Shown here: positions 29,568-38,413 of the stretch, in pieces
How positions within the stretch are numbered: position 1 is the first letter of the stretch
Layout of the letters: every line of letters starts with the position of its first letter
Assembly: GCF_000426385.1 (NCBI RefSeq)
Contig: NZ_AUFG01000001.1
Coordinates: 231,511 to 295,510, forward strand
DNA length: 64,000 bases
Source: Arsenicicoccus bolidensis DSM 15745
GTDB taxonomy: Bacteria > Actinomycetota > Actinomycetes > Actinomycetales > Dermatophilaceae
Reading direction: 5' to 3'
Translations under genes and position numbers: made by a program
Notes under the pieces: generated by a model
Seen by the model: the letters and a program-made list of their open reading frames with translations, nothing else
What the model was told of the DNA's origin: nothing
Database searches by the model: none

Positions 29568-32381
29568 TCAGGCGGTCTCGGCCTCCGCGGCGTCCTTGTC
29601 GAGCACGAAGTCGGGGTCGTACGCCCGACCGTCCTGCTCGTTGTCGCCACGCGGGGTCGCGACCTTGGTCCGCTGCTCGAGGCGCTCCATGACCTGCGCG
29701 TGCTTGTCGACGCAGAGCACGACGAGGTCGCCGGGCTCGGCGATCTCCAGCGCCCGGTCGGTGGCGTCGAGCTCGTTGAGCACGACCTCCACCTCGGTGC
29801 ACCGGGCCCGCCCGGCCTCCTGCGACTGCCGTATGCCGCGCGCCACGTGCTCGGCCTGCTCGCCCGGGGCGCGCCCGCGCAGGTGGGCGTCGTCGCGCAC
29901 GATGATGCTGTCGAAGTACTCGGCGGCGACGGCGCCGAGCTCGGCCATGTCGTCGTCCCGGCGGTCGCCGGCGGTCGCGACCAGGCCGATGCGGCGCACC
30001 GTGCCGCCGGCCCCGCGTTCCTCCTGGCGGTCGGCATACCGCTGGGCGAAGTCACCCAGCATCCGCATCCCGGCCGCGTTGTGGCAGTAGTCGACGATGA
30101 TCTGGCGGCCGGTGACGGTGAGGAGGTTCATGCGGCCGGGGGAGAGGTAGTAGCTCGTGGTGAAGGTGCGCAGCCCCTGGCGGATGTCCTGCAGCGGCGC
30201 GCCGAGGGCGAAGGCCGCACCGGCGGCGGCGAGGGCGTTGGCGACGTTCATGCGCGCGGTGCCCTCGAAGGTCGACGGCAGCAGGTGGGTGAACGCCAGC
30301 TGCATGGTGCGCCGACCCTGCCGGATGACGATCATCTCGCCGCGCTCGGTCTCCTCGAGCACCACGGCGCGACCACCGCGGCGGCAGTGCTCGTCGATCA
30401 TGGTGCGCTCGTCGGACCCGGGTGCCTTGAGCGAGAACCACACGACCGAGCCGGAGCAGCGGCGGCGCATGGCGCGGACGTTGGGGTCGTCCGCGTTGAG
30501 GACGGCGTAGCCGCTGCGGGGGACCGCCTCGACCACCACGCGCTTGACGGCCGCGAGCTGCTCGAGGGTGTCGATCCCCTTGAGCCCCAGGTGGTCTGCC
30601 GCGACGTTGGTGACGACGGCGACGTCGTTGCGGTCGTAGCCGAGGCCCTCGCGGATGATGCCTCCGCGGGCGACCTCCATGACGGCGAGGTCGACGCGGG
30701 GGTTCTGCAGGACCATGCGCGCCGAGCGCGGGCCGGACGCGTCCGCCTTGATGACGAGGCGCTCGTCGATGACGACGCCGTCGGTGGAGGTCATGCCGAC
30801 CTTGCGCCCGAGCCCCTTGAAGATGTGGGAGATCATGCGGCTGGTGGTCGTCTTGCCGTTGGTGCCGGTGACGGCGATGATCGGCACCCGCGAGGGGGAG
30901 CCGGGCGGGAACAGCAGGTCGACGACCGGCTTGGCGATGAACTGCGGCTCGCCGACCGTCGGGTGCGTGTGCATGCGGAAGCCGGGCGCCGCGTTGACCT
31001 CGCAGATCGCGCCGCCGGTCTCGCGCACCGGCTCGGTGATGTCCGGGCAGATGAAGTCGATGCCCGCGACGTCGAGCCCGATGAGCCGGGCGGCCTCCTC
31101 GGCCACGTCGACGTTGTCGGGGTGCGCGTCCCAGGTGCGGTCGATCGAGATCCCGCCGGTGGACATGTTGGCGGTCAGGGCGAGCTTGACCATCTCGCCG
31201 CTCGGCACCACCGCGTCCATCGCATAGCCCTGCGACTGGACGAGCTCGACGGCGGCCTCGTCGACCTTGATCTTGGTGAGGACCTTCTCGTGGCCGACGC
31301 CGCGACGCGGGTCCTCGTTGGTGATGTCGACGAGCTCGGCGACGGTGTGCTCGCCGTCCCCGACGACGTGCGCGGGCACCCGCTCGGCGATGGCCTGCAT
31401 GCGGCCGCCGATGATCAGGCAGCGGTAGTCCTTGCCGGTCACGAAGGACTCGACCATGACCGACCCGCGCCGGGACTGGTCCTGGGCGATGGGGAAGGAC
31501 TCGCGCACGTCCTGCTCGTCGCGCAGGTCGAGGCAGACGCCGCGGCCGTGGTTGCCGTCGAGAGGCTTGACGACCACGGGGTAGCCGATGCGGCGGGCTG
31601 CTGCCACCGCGGCGACGACGTCTCGCACCAGCTCGCTCTTGGGCACCGGCAGGCCGGCGGAGGCCAGCAGCTGCGCGGTCAGGTCCTTGTCCGAGGCGAT
31701 GTCGACGGCCAGCGCACCGGTGAGCGAGGTCATCGTGGCCCGGAACCGCTTGGCGTGGACGCCCTGGCCGAGCTGGACGAGCGAGCCGCGGTTGAGGCGC
31801 TGCCACGGGATGTCGCGGCTGACGGCCTCCTCGAGGATGGCCATCGTGGACGGGCCGTAGGCCTGACGCTGCGCGAGCCGGAGGAAGGCGTCCAGCTCGG
31901 CCTCGAAGTCGAAGGCCTCGTCGTGCTCGACCAGGTCGTTGACGAGGCGGACGGCCAGCTCGCAGGCGGCCAGGGCGACGGTCTCGTCGATGTAGCCCAG
32001 GATCACGTTGTACTGGCCGGCCTTGCCGCGCACGGAGCGCGTCTTGCCGCGGCGCAGGTCGTGCCCGGCCTCCTGCTGCAGCTGGAGCGCGACGTGCTCG
32101 GCCACGTGACCCAGCCAGGTGCCGTCCTGCATCCGCTGGACGAAGCCCCCCGGTGTGCCGATCGAGCAGGTGTGCCGCTGCAGCCCCGGCAGCAGCTCGA
32201 CCAGGCGCTCGGTGAAGCCCGGGAGCAGGTCGGTCGGGTACTCCTCCAGGATGCCGAGGTCCACGACGAGGTGGATCGCCTGCTCGTAGGACCAGACGTT
32301 GGGCCCGCGGTAGACCCGCTGGGACAGGACCCGCAGGTCGGGTCGGGCCGGCCCGGAGGGGCTGGGACGTGCGCTATCCAT
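29568..32381 (-). CDS. cphA: cyanophycin synthetase
   Basis: 937 residues in the CphA1 order: N domain (about 1-215), ATP-grasp domain (about 216-490; VVVKPLDGNHGRGV, then GIDFICPDI and ICEVNAAPGFRMH) and Mur ligase domain (about 498 on; P-loop GTNGKTTT at 506-513, VTNVAADHLGLKGIDT, VDYCHNAAGMRML). It makes multi-L-arginyl-poly-L-aspartate, a nitrogen store; the ATP-grasp site adds Asp and the Mur-like site adds Arg. ATG preceded by AGGAGG. It lies 184 bp downstream of cphB on the same strand. Confidence 0.95.
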   Translation of the reverse strand: MDSARPSPSGPARPDLRVLSQRVYRGPNVWSYEQAIHLVVDLGILEEYPTDLLPGFTERLVELLPGLQRHTCSIGTPGGFVQRMQDGTWLGHVAEHVALQLQQEAGHDLRRGKTRSVRGKAGQYNVILGYIDETVALAACELAVRLVNDLVEHDEAFDFEAELDAFLRLAQRQAYGPSTMAILEEAVSRDIPWQRLNRGSLVQLGQGVHAKRFRATMTSLTGALAVDIASDKDLTAQLLASAGLPVPKSELVRDVVAAVAAARRIGYPVVVKPLDGNHGRGVCLDLRDEQDVRESFPIAQDQSRRGSVMVESFVTGKDYRCLIIGGRMQAIAERVPAHVVGDGEHTVAELVDITNEDPRRGVGHEKVLTKIKVDEAAVELVQSQGYAMDAVVPSGEMVKLALTANMSTGGISIDRTWDAHPDNVDVAEEAARLIGLDVAGIDFICPDITEPVRETGGAICEVNAAPGFRMHTHPTVGEPQFIAKPVVDLLFPPGSPSRVPIIAVTGTNGKTTTSRMISHIFKGLGRKVGMTSTDGVVIDERLVIKADASGPRSARMVLQNPRVDLAVMEVARGGIIREGLGYDRNDVAVVTNVAADHLGLKGIDTLEQLAAVKRVVVEAVPRSGYAVLNADDPNVRAMRRRCSGSVVWFSLKAPGSDERTMIDEHCRRGGRAVVLEETERGEMIVIRQGRRTMQLAFTHLLPSTFEGTARMNVANALAAAGAAFALGAPLQDIRQGLRTFTTSYYLSPGRMNLLTVTGRQIIVDYCHNAAGMRMLGDFAQRYADRQEERGAGGTVRRIGLVATAGDRRDDDMAELGAVAAEYFDSIIVRDDAHLRGRAPGEQAEHVARGIRQSQEAGRARCTEVEVVLNELDATDRALEIAEPGDLVVLCVDKHAQVMERLEQRTKVATPRGDNEQDGRAYDPDFVLDKDAAEAETA

Positions 32382-32565
32382 GGAGACCTCCTGGCTGGGG
32401 ATGCGGCCCCCACGTTAGCGGCACCCGACCTCCCTGTCCCTTTCGTCCGTGCTGGGAGGGGGTGAGACGGGGTGAGCAGGCTGCGCCCGAGGTCGAGCAG
32501 GTGAGACCAGCGGCCGTATGCCGGGACCGCCGCCTCGACGGGCCGCCCTCTCGCTCGGAGACGGC

Positions 32566-33462
32566 TCAGGCGACGGGCGAGGACCCGTCCGGGTGCTCGC
32601 GCTCGGAGCGGCGCACGTCGACGTCCGGGTGCATCTCGGAGAAGCTCATCAGGGTGGCCGTCTGCAGGTCGAAGGTCGACCCGGCGGGCAGCGTGTGGAC
32701 CACGGCGCCGCTGACGAGCAGCGGTGCGTCCTCGGCGGCCTCGTAGGCGTCGGTGACGGCCCGTCGGGCGTCGGCGATGAAGACGCCGCCGTCGCCGATG
32801 ACGGTGAGGACGCGGCCGTCGGTGATCTCGGCGGCGGTGTCCTCGTCGATGCCCATGCCGAGCAGCGCGGGGGACCCGGCCACGAGGGACAGCAGCCGTC
32901 CGTAGCGCGTGCGCTGCGCGAAGTGCTGGTCGACGATGACGTCGGGCAGCAGGTCGAGCCCGGCCGTGAGCTGGCTGGAGCGCTGCCGCGGGGTGATGCC
33001 CTCGTCGCCCATGGAGATCATGAACCGGCTCATGATCGAGGCGCCGGCCGACGTGCCGGCGATGACGGCGCCCCGCTCGTAGGCCCGGTGGATCGCCCGG
33101 CCGACCTCGGTGCCGCCGATGAGCTGGGCGAGCTTGAGCTGGTTGCCGCCGGTCATGAAGATGCCGGTGGCCTCGTCGATGGCAGCGGCCCCGCAGCCCT
33201 CGTCGGTGCGGTCGGCCTCGGCGCGGCTCTGGATGTCGACGGTGACCGTGCGCTCCGCCCCCAGCCGGGCGAAGACGTCGGCGTAGACCTCGGCGGCCTC
33301 GTCGGCGAACGCGGAGGCGGAGGGGATCACGACCATGCGGGCCCGCTCGCCGCCGGCCAGCCGCACGAAGCGCCGCAGCACCGTCGCCCGGCCCATCTTG
33401 TCCTCGGCGCCGCCGATGATGAGCAGCGAACGATGGATGGTCGGCTCCGGCTGGGCGGACAT
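32566..33462 (-). CDS. cphB: cyanophycinase
   Basis: 298 residues, S51-family serine peptidase fold. It hydrolyses cyanophycin to beta-Asp-Arg dipeptides. Landmarks: LLIIGGAEDKMGRA at the N terminus, FMTGGNQLKL, the nucleophile elbow IAGTSAGASIMS and DQHFAQRTRYGRL. Start chosen at MSAQPEP (GGGAG upstream); an ATG 24 nt and a GTG 57 nt further out are alternatives. Transcription probably starts near 33510 from TAGGGT. Pairing with cphA makes a store-and-release unit. Confidence 0.93.
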   Translation of the reverse strand: MSAQPEPTIHRSLLIIGGAEDKMGRATVLRRFVRLAGGERARMVVIPSASAFADEAAEVYADVFARLGAERTVTVDIQSRAEADRTDEGCGAAAIDEATGIFMTGGNQLKLAQLIGGTEVGRAIHRAYERGAVIAGTSAGASIMSRFMISMGDEGITPRQRSSQLTAGLDLLPDVIVDQHFAQRTRYGRLLSLVAGSPALLGMGIDEDTAAEITDGRVLTVIGDGGVFIADARRAVTDAYEAAEDAPLLVSGAVVHTLPAGSTFDLQTATLMSFSEMHPDVDVRRSEREHPDGSSPVA

Positions 33463-33656
33463 GTGCGGATCAACTCCCGGTGTCATGGCAGCGCACGGAC
33501 CACGGCGCGCTCGGGCCACCCTAGGCCGCTGCTGCGGGAGCCCGGGGTCGCCGCGCCGCAGAGCGAGACGATCCCGTCCACCGTGCGACGGGTGCGGGCC
33601 GGTCCGTCCAGGGTGGTCGCGAGGTCCTCGTCCGGCTGCCTCATCTCAGCCGCCGG

Positions 33657-34373
33657 TCAGGCGCGGGGGAGTCCCAGGAGCTCGACCAGGTCGTCGAGGC
33701 GGGGCCCGGGCAGGCACACGTCGGCGCGGTCGGCCAGCGCGGGCTTGGCGGCGAAGGCCACGCCGAGCCCGGCAGCCTCCAGCATGTCCAGGTCGTTGGC
33801 GCCGTCGCCCACCGCGATCGTCCGCTCCATCGGGATGCCGTGCCGCTCGGCCAGCTCCCGCAGCACCCGGGCCTTGACGGCGCGGTCCACCACCTCGCCG
33901 GTCACGCGCCCGGTCAGGCGTCCGTCGCTCACCTCGAGGGTGTTGGCGACCGCGTGGTGGATCCGCATCGTCTCCGCGAGCGGGCCGACGACCTCGACGA
34001 ACCCGCCCGACACGACGCCCACCACGCCGCCCGCGGCCGTCACGGCGTCGACGAGCTCCTGCGCGCCGGGCGTCACCCGCACCGCGGCCCGCACCGCCTC
34101 GACGACCGTGACGGGCAGCCCCTCGAGGACCGCCACGCGGGCGTGCAGGCTCTGCGCGAAGTCGAGCTCGCCCCGCATGGCGCCCTCGGTCACCGCGCGC
34201 ACCTCGGGCTCCTTGCCCGCGTGCGCGGCGAGCAGCTCGATGACCTCGTCCCCGATGAGGGTGGAGTCGACGTCGGTGAGCAGCAGCGGCGGCCCCTCGG
34301 TCAGCGCGACCCGCGTGCGCTCGAGCACCTCGGGGCGGCGGACCAGAGGAGCGGCGGGGGTGTCGTCGGGCAC
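33657..34373 (-). CDS. serB: phosphoserine phosphatase
   Basis: 238 residues of the SerB-type HAD family: nucleophile motif LLTDVDSTLIG, cap helices, VVSGGFVEVV (motif II) and VGDGANDLDML (motif IV). Last step of serine synthesis. The start is GTG 34373 because TAGGCT lies 7 nt upstream (leaderless). A longer frame to 34424 would run through the inverted repeat and is unlikely. Unlike E. coli SerB it has no regulatory N-terminal domain. Confidence 0.9.
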   Translation of the reverse strand: MPDDTPAAPLVRRPEVLERTRVALTEGPPLLLTDVDSTLIGDEVIELLAAHAGKEPEVRAVTEGAMRGELDFAQSLHARVAVLEGLPVTVVEAVRAAVRVTPGAQELVDAVTAAGGVVGVVSGGFVEVVGPLAETMRIHHAVANTLEVSDGRLTGRVTGEVVDRAVKARVLRELAERHGIPMERTIAVGDGANDLDMLEAAGLGVAFAAKPALADRADVCLPGPRLDDLVELLGLPRA

Positions 34374-34380
34374 GGTGCCC

Positions 34381-34386
34381 AGCCTA
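34381..34386 (-). promoter_or_regulatory. -10 element TAGGCT of a leaderless promoter
   Basis: Minus-strand TAGGCT 7 nt before the serB GTG; this decides the start codon. Confidence 0.6.
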
Positions 34387-34393
34387 GAGACGG

Positions 34394-34433
34394 CGACGTC
34401 GTATGCCGGTGGGCTGTCCGGCATACGACGTCG
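34394..34433. terminator. perfect 16-bp inverted repeat
   Basis: CGACGTCGTATGCCGG (34394-34409) and its exact complement (34418-34433) flank an 8-nt loop, 18 bp past the glgC stop and 7 bp upstream of the serB -10. It is a likely glgC terminator, but it has no U-tract and could also be a protein site for serB. Confidence 0.7.
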
Positions 34434-34450
34434 TGGTCATGGCTCCTTGC

Positions 34451-35704
34451 TCAAGGAACGATCTGGACTCCCTTGCCCACCACCGTGATCCCGGACTCCG
34501 TCACGTAGTATCCGCGGGCCCGGTCGTGCTCCTTGTCCACGCCGACCATCGCGCCCTCGGGGACGTCGACGCCCTTGTCGAGGACGGCCTTGTGGACTGT
34601 GGCGTTGCGGTGGACCACCACGTCGTCGAAGAGCACCGAGCCCTCGACGGTGGAGTAGGAGTTGAGCTTGACGCCGGGCGACAGCACGGAGGTCGTGACC
34701 TCGGAGCCGGACACCACCACGCCGGGGCAGACGGTGGAGTTGGTGACCTTGGCGGCGCGCGACGCCATCCCGGTGACGAACTTGGCCGGGGGCAGCGACT
34801 CCATCTGCGTGAAGATCGGCCACTCCATGTTGTAGAGGTTGAAGACCGGGTTGAGCGACACGAGCTCCATGTGGGCGTCGTAGTAGGAGTCCATCGTGCC
34901 GACGTCGCGCCAGTAGCCGTGGTCGCGCTCGGTCTCGCCCGGGACGATGTTGTCCTTGAAGTCGTAGACATAGGCGTCACCGGCGTCGACGAAGGCCGGG
35001 ACGATGTCGCCTCCCATGTCGTGCTTGGTGTCGTCGCGCGCGTTGTCGCTCTCGAGCGCCTCGACCAGGGCGTCCTTGGTGAAGACGTAGTTGCCCATGG
35101 ACGCGAGGATCTCGTCGGGGGAGTCCGGCAGGCCGGCCGGGTCGGTGGGCTTCTCGAGGAACTCGCGGATCTTGGAGGGGTTGCTCGGCTCGACGTCGAT
35201 GACGCCGAACTGGTCGGCCATCGACCGCGGCTGACGGATCGCGGCGACGGTGCACGCGGCGTCGGTGTCGATGTGCTGGGCGACCATCTGCGAGAAGTCC
35301 ATGCGATAGACGTGGTCGGCACCCACGACGACGATGATGTCGGGGTCCTCGTCACGGATGAGGTTCATGGACTGATAGATCGCGTCGGCGGACCCGCGGT
35401 ACCACTCCTTGCCGATGCGCTGCTGCGCCGGCACGTTGGTGACGTAGTTGCCGAGCATCTGCGACATGCGCCAGGTGCGGGACACGTGCCGGTCGAGGCT
35501 GTGCGACTTGTACTGCGTCAGCACGACGACCTTGAGGAAGCCGCTGTTGACGACGTTGGACAGCGCGAAGTCGATGAGCCGGTAGTTGCCGCCGAACGGG
35601 ACGGCCGGCTTGGCGCGGTCGGCGGTGAGGGGCATGAGTCGCTTGCCCTCTCCACCTGCGAGGACGATGGCGAGGACCTTCTTGTGGCCGCGGCGGTTGT
35701 ACAT
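34451..35704 (-). CDS. glgC: glucose-1-phosphate adenylyltransferase
   Basis: 417 residues. Makes ADP-glucose for glycogen. Nucleotidyl motif [25 protein letters not shown] (quoted in parts: LAGGEGKRL and AKPAVPFGG), [12 protein letters not shown], and a C-terminal left-handed beta-helix region with hexapeptide character (about 290-400). It is divergent from glgA, with 147 bp between starts. ATG is leaderless or uses GTGAGGG. Confidence 0.95.
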   Translation of the reverse strand: MYNRRGHKKVLAIVLAGGEGKRLMPLTADRAKPAVPFGGNYRLIDFALSNVVNSGFLKVVVLTQYKSHSLDRHVSRTWRMSQMLGNYVTNVPAQQRIGKEWYRGSADAIYQSMNLIRDEDPDIIVVVGADHVYRMDFSQMVAQHIDTDAACTVAAIRQPRSMADQFGVIDVEPSNPSKIREFLEKPTDPAGLPDSPDEILASMGNYVFTKDALVEALESDNARDDTKHDMGGDIVPAFVDAGDAYVYDFKDNIVPGETERDHGYWRDVGTMDSYYDAHMELVSLNPVFNLYNMEWPIFTQMESLPPAKFVTGMASRAAKVTNSTVCPGVVVSGSEVTTSVLSPGVKLNSYSTVEGSVLFDDVVVHRNATVHKAVLDKGVDVPEGAMVGVDKEHDRARGYYVTESGITVVGKGVQIVP

Positions 35705-35710
35705 GCCCTC

Positions 35711-35716
35711 ACCCTA
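35711..35716 (-). promoter_or_regulatory. -10 element TAGGGT before glgC
   Basis: Minus-strand TAGGGT, 6 nt before the glgC ATG. Confidence 0.5.
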
Positions 35717-35839
35717 AGGTCGTCGGGATCGGCCTGCCACGGGAGGGATCGGCCGTGGCGGGGAATCGTGGCGGGCCCGGAATTCGACTCCGCCGCCGGT
35801 GTCGTCGGCGCTGGACGAGCGGCCCGCCCCGTCGCCGGA

Positions 35840-35845
35840 TAGGTT
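35840..35845 (+). promoter_or_regulatory. -10 element TAGGTT before glgA
   Basis: TAGGTT is 6 nt before the GTG at 35852, with no ribosome site. Confidence 0.55.
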
Positions 35846-35851
35846 CGTCCC

Positions 35852-37045
35852 GTGCGAGTCGACATCGTGAGCAAGGAATACCCGCCCCAGGTCTACGGCG
35901 GCGCTGGTGTGCACGTCACCGAGCTCGTCCGGGCCCTGCGGGCCCGCGGCGACATCGACGTCCAGGTGCGCTGCTTCGGCGGCCCCCGGGACGAGGAGGG
36001 GACGACCGGGTATGCCGACCTGCCCGAGCTCTCCGGGGCCAACGCGGCCCTCGTGACGATGGGCACGGACCTGCGCATCGCGGCCGACGTGGCCGGCGCC
36101 GACCTGGTGCACTCGCACACGTGGTACGCCAACTTCGGCGGGCACGTCGCGTCGCTGCTCAACGGCATCCCGCACGTCATCTCGGCCCACTCGCTCGAGC
36201 CGCTGCGGCCGTGGAAGGCCGAGCAGCTCGGCGGCGGCTATGCGCTGTCATCCTTCGTGGAGCGGTCGGCCTACGAGGCCGCCGCGGGCGTCATCGCCGT
36301 CTCGGCGGGCATGCGCGAGGACATCCTGCGCTGCTACCCCGCGCTCGACCCGGCGCGGGTCCACGTGGTGCACAACGGGATCGACTCCGAGGACTGGAGG
36401 CCCGGCCCCGACCCGGAGGTGCTCGACAAGTACGGCATCGACCCCGACCGGCCGTTCGTGTGCTTCGTCGGGCGGATCACCCGGCAGAAGGGGCTGCCCT
36501 ATCTCATCAAGGCCGCCGCCCGGCTGCCCGAGGGCGTGCAGCTCGTGTTGGCCGCCGGGGCGCCCGACACTCCCGAGATCAAGGCCGAGGTCAAGGCGCT
36601 GATCGACGACCTCAAGACGCGCCGCGACGGCGTCGTCTGGATCGCCGAGCACCTGCCCCGCAACGAGATCGTGGCGCTGGAGTCGGCGTGCACGGTGTTC
36701 GCGTGCCCCTCGATCTACGAGCCGCTCGGCATCGTCAACCTCGAGGCGATGGCCTGCGAGGCGGCCGTGGTCGCCACGGCCACCGGCGGCATCCCGGAGG
36801 TCGTCGTCGACGGCGAGACGGGCTGGCTCGTCCCCATCGAGCAGGTGCAGGACGGCTCCGGCACCCCGCTGGACGAGGAGACGTTCGTCGCCGACCTGGC
36901 CGCCGCTCTCACCGACGCGGTGTCCGACGTCGAGCGGGCGCGCGAGATGGGCCGCGCCGGTCGACGCCGCGCGGTCGAGCACTTCTCGTGGGCGGCGATC
37001 GGCGACAAGACCCTCGAGGTCTATCGCGCCGTCCTCGACGCCTGA
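35852..37045 (+). CDS. glgA: glycogen synthase, actinobacterial (Corynebacterium) type
   Basis: 397-residue GT4 glycosyltransferase, shorter than the GT5 enzyme of enterobacteria, as in actinobacterial GlgA/GlgM. N-terminal EYPPQVYGGAGVHVTEL loop, FVGRITRQKGLPYLI, and the C-terminal donor site CPSIYEPLGIVNLEAMAC with the E-x7-E signature. It elongates alpha-1,4-glucan or makes maltose 1-phosphate from ADP-glucose supplied by the divergent glgC. Its end overlaps the convergent 88-residue gene by 25 bp. Confidence 0.92.
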   Translation: MRVDIVSKEYPPQVYGGAGVHVTELVRALRARGDIDVQVRCFGGPRDEEGTTGYADLPELSGANAALVTMGTDLRIAADVAGADLVHSHTWYANFGGHVASLLNGIPHVISAHSLEPLRPWKAEQLGGGYALSSFVERSAYEAAAGVIAVSAGMREDILRCYPALDPARVHVVHNGIDSEDWRPGPDPEVLDKYGIDPDRPFVCFVGRITRQKGLPYLIKAAARLPEGVQLVLAAGAPDTPEIKAEVKALIDDLKTRRDGVVWIAEHLPRNEIVALESACTVFACPSIYEPLGIVNLEAMACEAAVVATATGGIPEVVVDGETGWLVPIEQVQDGSGTPLDEETFVADLAAALTDAVSDVERAREMGRAGRRRAVEHFSWAAIGDKTLEVYRAVLDA

Positions 37046-37287
37046 CGGCAGCGGTCGCAGTCGCAGAGCCGTATGGCGTGCATGGTGCCCGCGTTGCGGA
37101 GGGCGCCCGGCTCCCACAGGGGCTCGGGCTCGGAGCGCCAGGTCCTCGTCTCCCGCAGCGTCGGCTCCGGGTCGCGGTCGGGACGCCCGGCCCGGCAGCA
37201 CCCGCACCTGGTGTAGCCCGCCTCCCGCGGCTCGTGCCACACCACGTCGTGCCCGCACGTGCGGCACCGGTGGACGAGGACGCTCAC
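37021..37287 (-). CDS. small Cys-rich (zinc-ribbon-like) protein
   Basis: 88 residues with CRTCGHDVVWH, TRCGCCRAGR and a C-terminal CDCDRCRQ. Eight cysteines suggest zinc binding. I do not recognise the family. GTG start overlaps the stop of the MerR-clamp gene as GTGA, so the two are co-translated. The 3' end overlaps glgA on the other strand. Confidence 0.6.
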   Translation of the reverse strand: MSVLVHRCRTCGHDVVWHEPREAGYTRCGCCRAGRPDRDPEPTLRETRTWRSEPEPLWEPGALRNAGTMHAIRLCDCDRCRQASRTAR

Positions 37288-38258
37288 GCTCCCTCGCGGT
37301 CCGGGTCGGAGGAGATGGTGTCGTCACGGATCGGCATGAGCAGCGTCCAGGTGCTGCCGTCATGCGGGTCGCGCAGGGCGATCGGGGCGAGCGGCCCGTC
37401 GAGCTCGAGCATGAGCTGATCTCCCGGCAACGCCTCGACCGCCTCCCGGAGCAGCTCGCCGTCCAGCAGGAGGTGCTCGAGCCGCACCCGACCGGGCTCG
37501 GCGTCGACCAGCAGCTCCGGGAGGGCGGCTCGGTCCACCACGCGGTGTCGCCCCTGCCCGAGGTAGGTCCGCATCCGCTCCACGTCCGGATAGTCCCCGT
37601 CGACGGTCGGCAGGTCGGGCCGGAGCCGCACCTCGCCGTCCGCCTGGTCCTCGAGCGCCTGCCGGAGCAGCGCCGGCGCCAGGGTGGCCCCCCAGTCCGC
37701 CTGAGACACAGGGCAGGTCGTGGTGGCCAGGCGATAGCGGTCGGTCGCCACCCACGTGCAGACCCCGCCTGCGGCGCGCAGGTGTATGCCGCCCAGCGCC
37801 CCCGCCTCGTCGTGGGTCGCCACGGCGAACTCCACCCGACGCAGGGCGTGCTCGAACCCGCTGGCCGGGAAACGTAGCTCGGGCTGCGGCGGGAGCACAG
37901 GCACTCCTGGGACGTCGTCGTCAGAGCCGAGCAGGCGCAGCAGCCGTGCCACCTCGAGGCGGGCGCCGGCCACGCCCGCCTCGAGGTGGGTGAGGTGCGC
38001 GTGGAGGATGCCGGCGACCTGCTCGGCGTCGTCGAGCCGCTCCAGCACCGTGGGCATCTCGGCGACGGGCAGGCCGATACGCCGCAGCCCGGCGATGACG
38101 CGGGCCGCGACGACCTGGTCGACGGCATACCGCCGGTAGCCCGTCCGCTCGTCGACCACCGCCGGCACCAGGACGGCATGGGTGTCGTAGAAGCGCAGCG
38201 CGGACACGGTCAGCCCGCTTGCCTGGGCGAGCTCACCGATCCCGAGGAGGTCTGTCAT
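37284..38258 (-). CDS. MerR-type regulator fused to a DNA sliding-clamp (DnaN)-like domain
   Basis: 324 residues. Residues 1-75 are a MerR winged helix (IGELAQASGLTVSALRFYD, then GYRRYA) followed by a dimerisation helix (about 76-112). From about 130 the chain resembles DNA polymerase III beta-clamp modules: FEHALRRVEFAVATHDE, LGGIHLRAAGGVCTWVATDRYRL (two adjoining pieces, 156-177) and a later repeat with LMLELDGPLAPIALRDP. Such MerR-clamp proteins occur in actinobacteria but their effector is unknown. The clamp-like part probably serves as ligand or partner sensor. The promoter shows the 19-bp spacer typical of MerR control, which suggests autoregulation. Confidence 0.8.
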   Translation of the reverse strand: MTDLLGIGELAQASGLTVSALRFYDTHAVLVPAVVDERTGYRRYAVDQVVAARVIAGLRRIGLPVAEMPTVLERLDDAEQVAGILHAHLTHLEAGVAGARLEVARLLRLLGSDDDVPGVPVLPPQPELRFPASGFEHALRRVEFAVATHDEAGALGGIHLRAAGGVCTWVATDRYRLATTTCPVSQADWGATLAPALLRQALEDQADGEVRLRPDLPTVDGDYPDVERMRTYLGQGRHRVVDRAALPELLVDAEPGRVRLEHLLLDGELLREAVEALPGDQLMLELDGPLAPIALRDPHDGSTWTLLMPIRDDTISSDPDREGA

Positions 38259-38264
38259 GCGCCG

Positions 38265-38295
38265 AGCCTGGACCCTCGACCTGGTGGAGGGTCAA
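38265..38295 (-). promoter_or_regulatory. MerR-type promoter/operator with 19-bp spacer
   Basis: On the minus strand: -35 TTGACC (38290-38295), a 19-bp spacer, and -10-like CAGGCT (38265-38270), 6 nt before the ATG. The spacer and -35 contain the dyad GACCCTC-N9-GAGGGTC (38271-38293). Overlong 19-bp spacers with a central dyad are the hallmark of MerR-regulated promoters. Confidence 0.75.
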
Positions 38296-38320
38296 TCCCC
38301 AGGGCTGACCCCAGCCCCGA

Positions 38321-38367
38321 GATCGTGAGTGTTCGGTCCAAGGATGTTGGAGGAAACACTCACGATC
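38321..38367. terminator. 13-bp inverted repeat
   Basis: GATCGTGAGTGTT (38321-38333) and its exact complement (38355-38367) around a 21-nt loop, between the unknown 38414-39175 gene and the MerR promoter. Could be a terminator or a dispersed palindromic element. Confidence 0.6.
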
Positions 38368-38413
38368 GTGGGAGGGGGCGGGGGAGCGCGAACAACGGGA
38401 CGTGGAGGCGGGG

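Noticed and set aside
34374..34424. ATG 34424 as the serB start
   Set aside because: It would translate through the 16-bp inverted repeat and the TAGGCT promoter; GTG 34373 is leaderless and fits family length.
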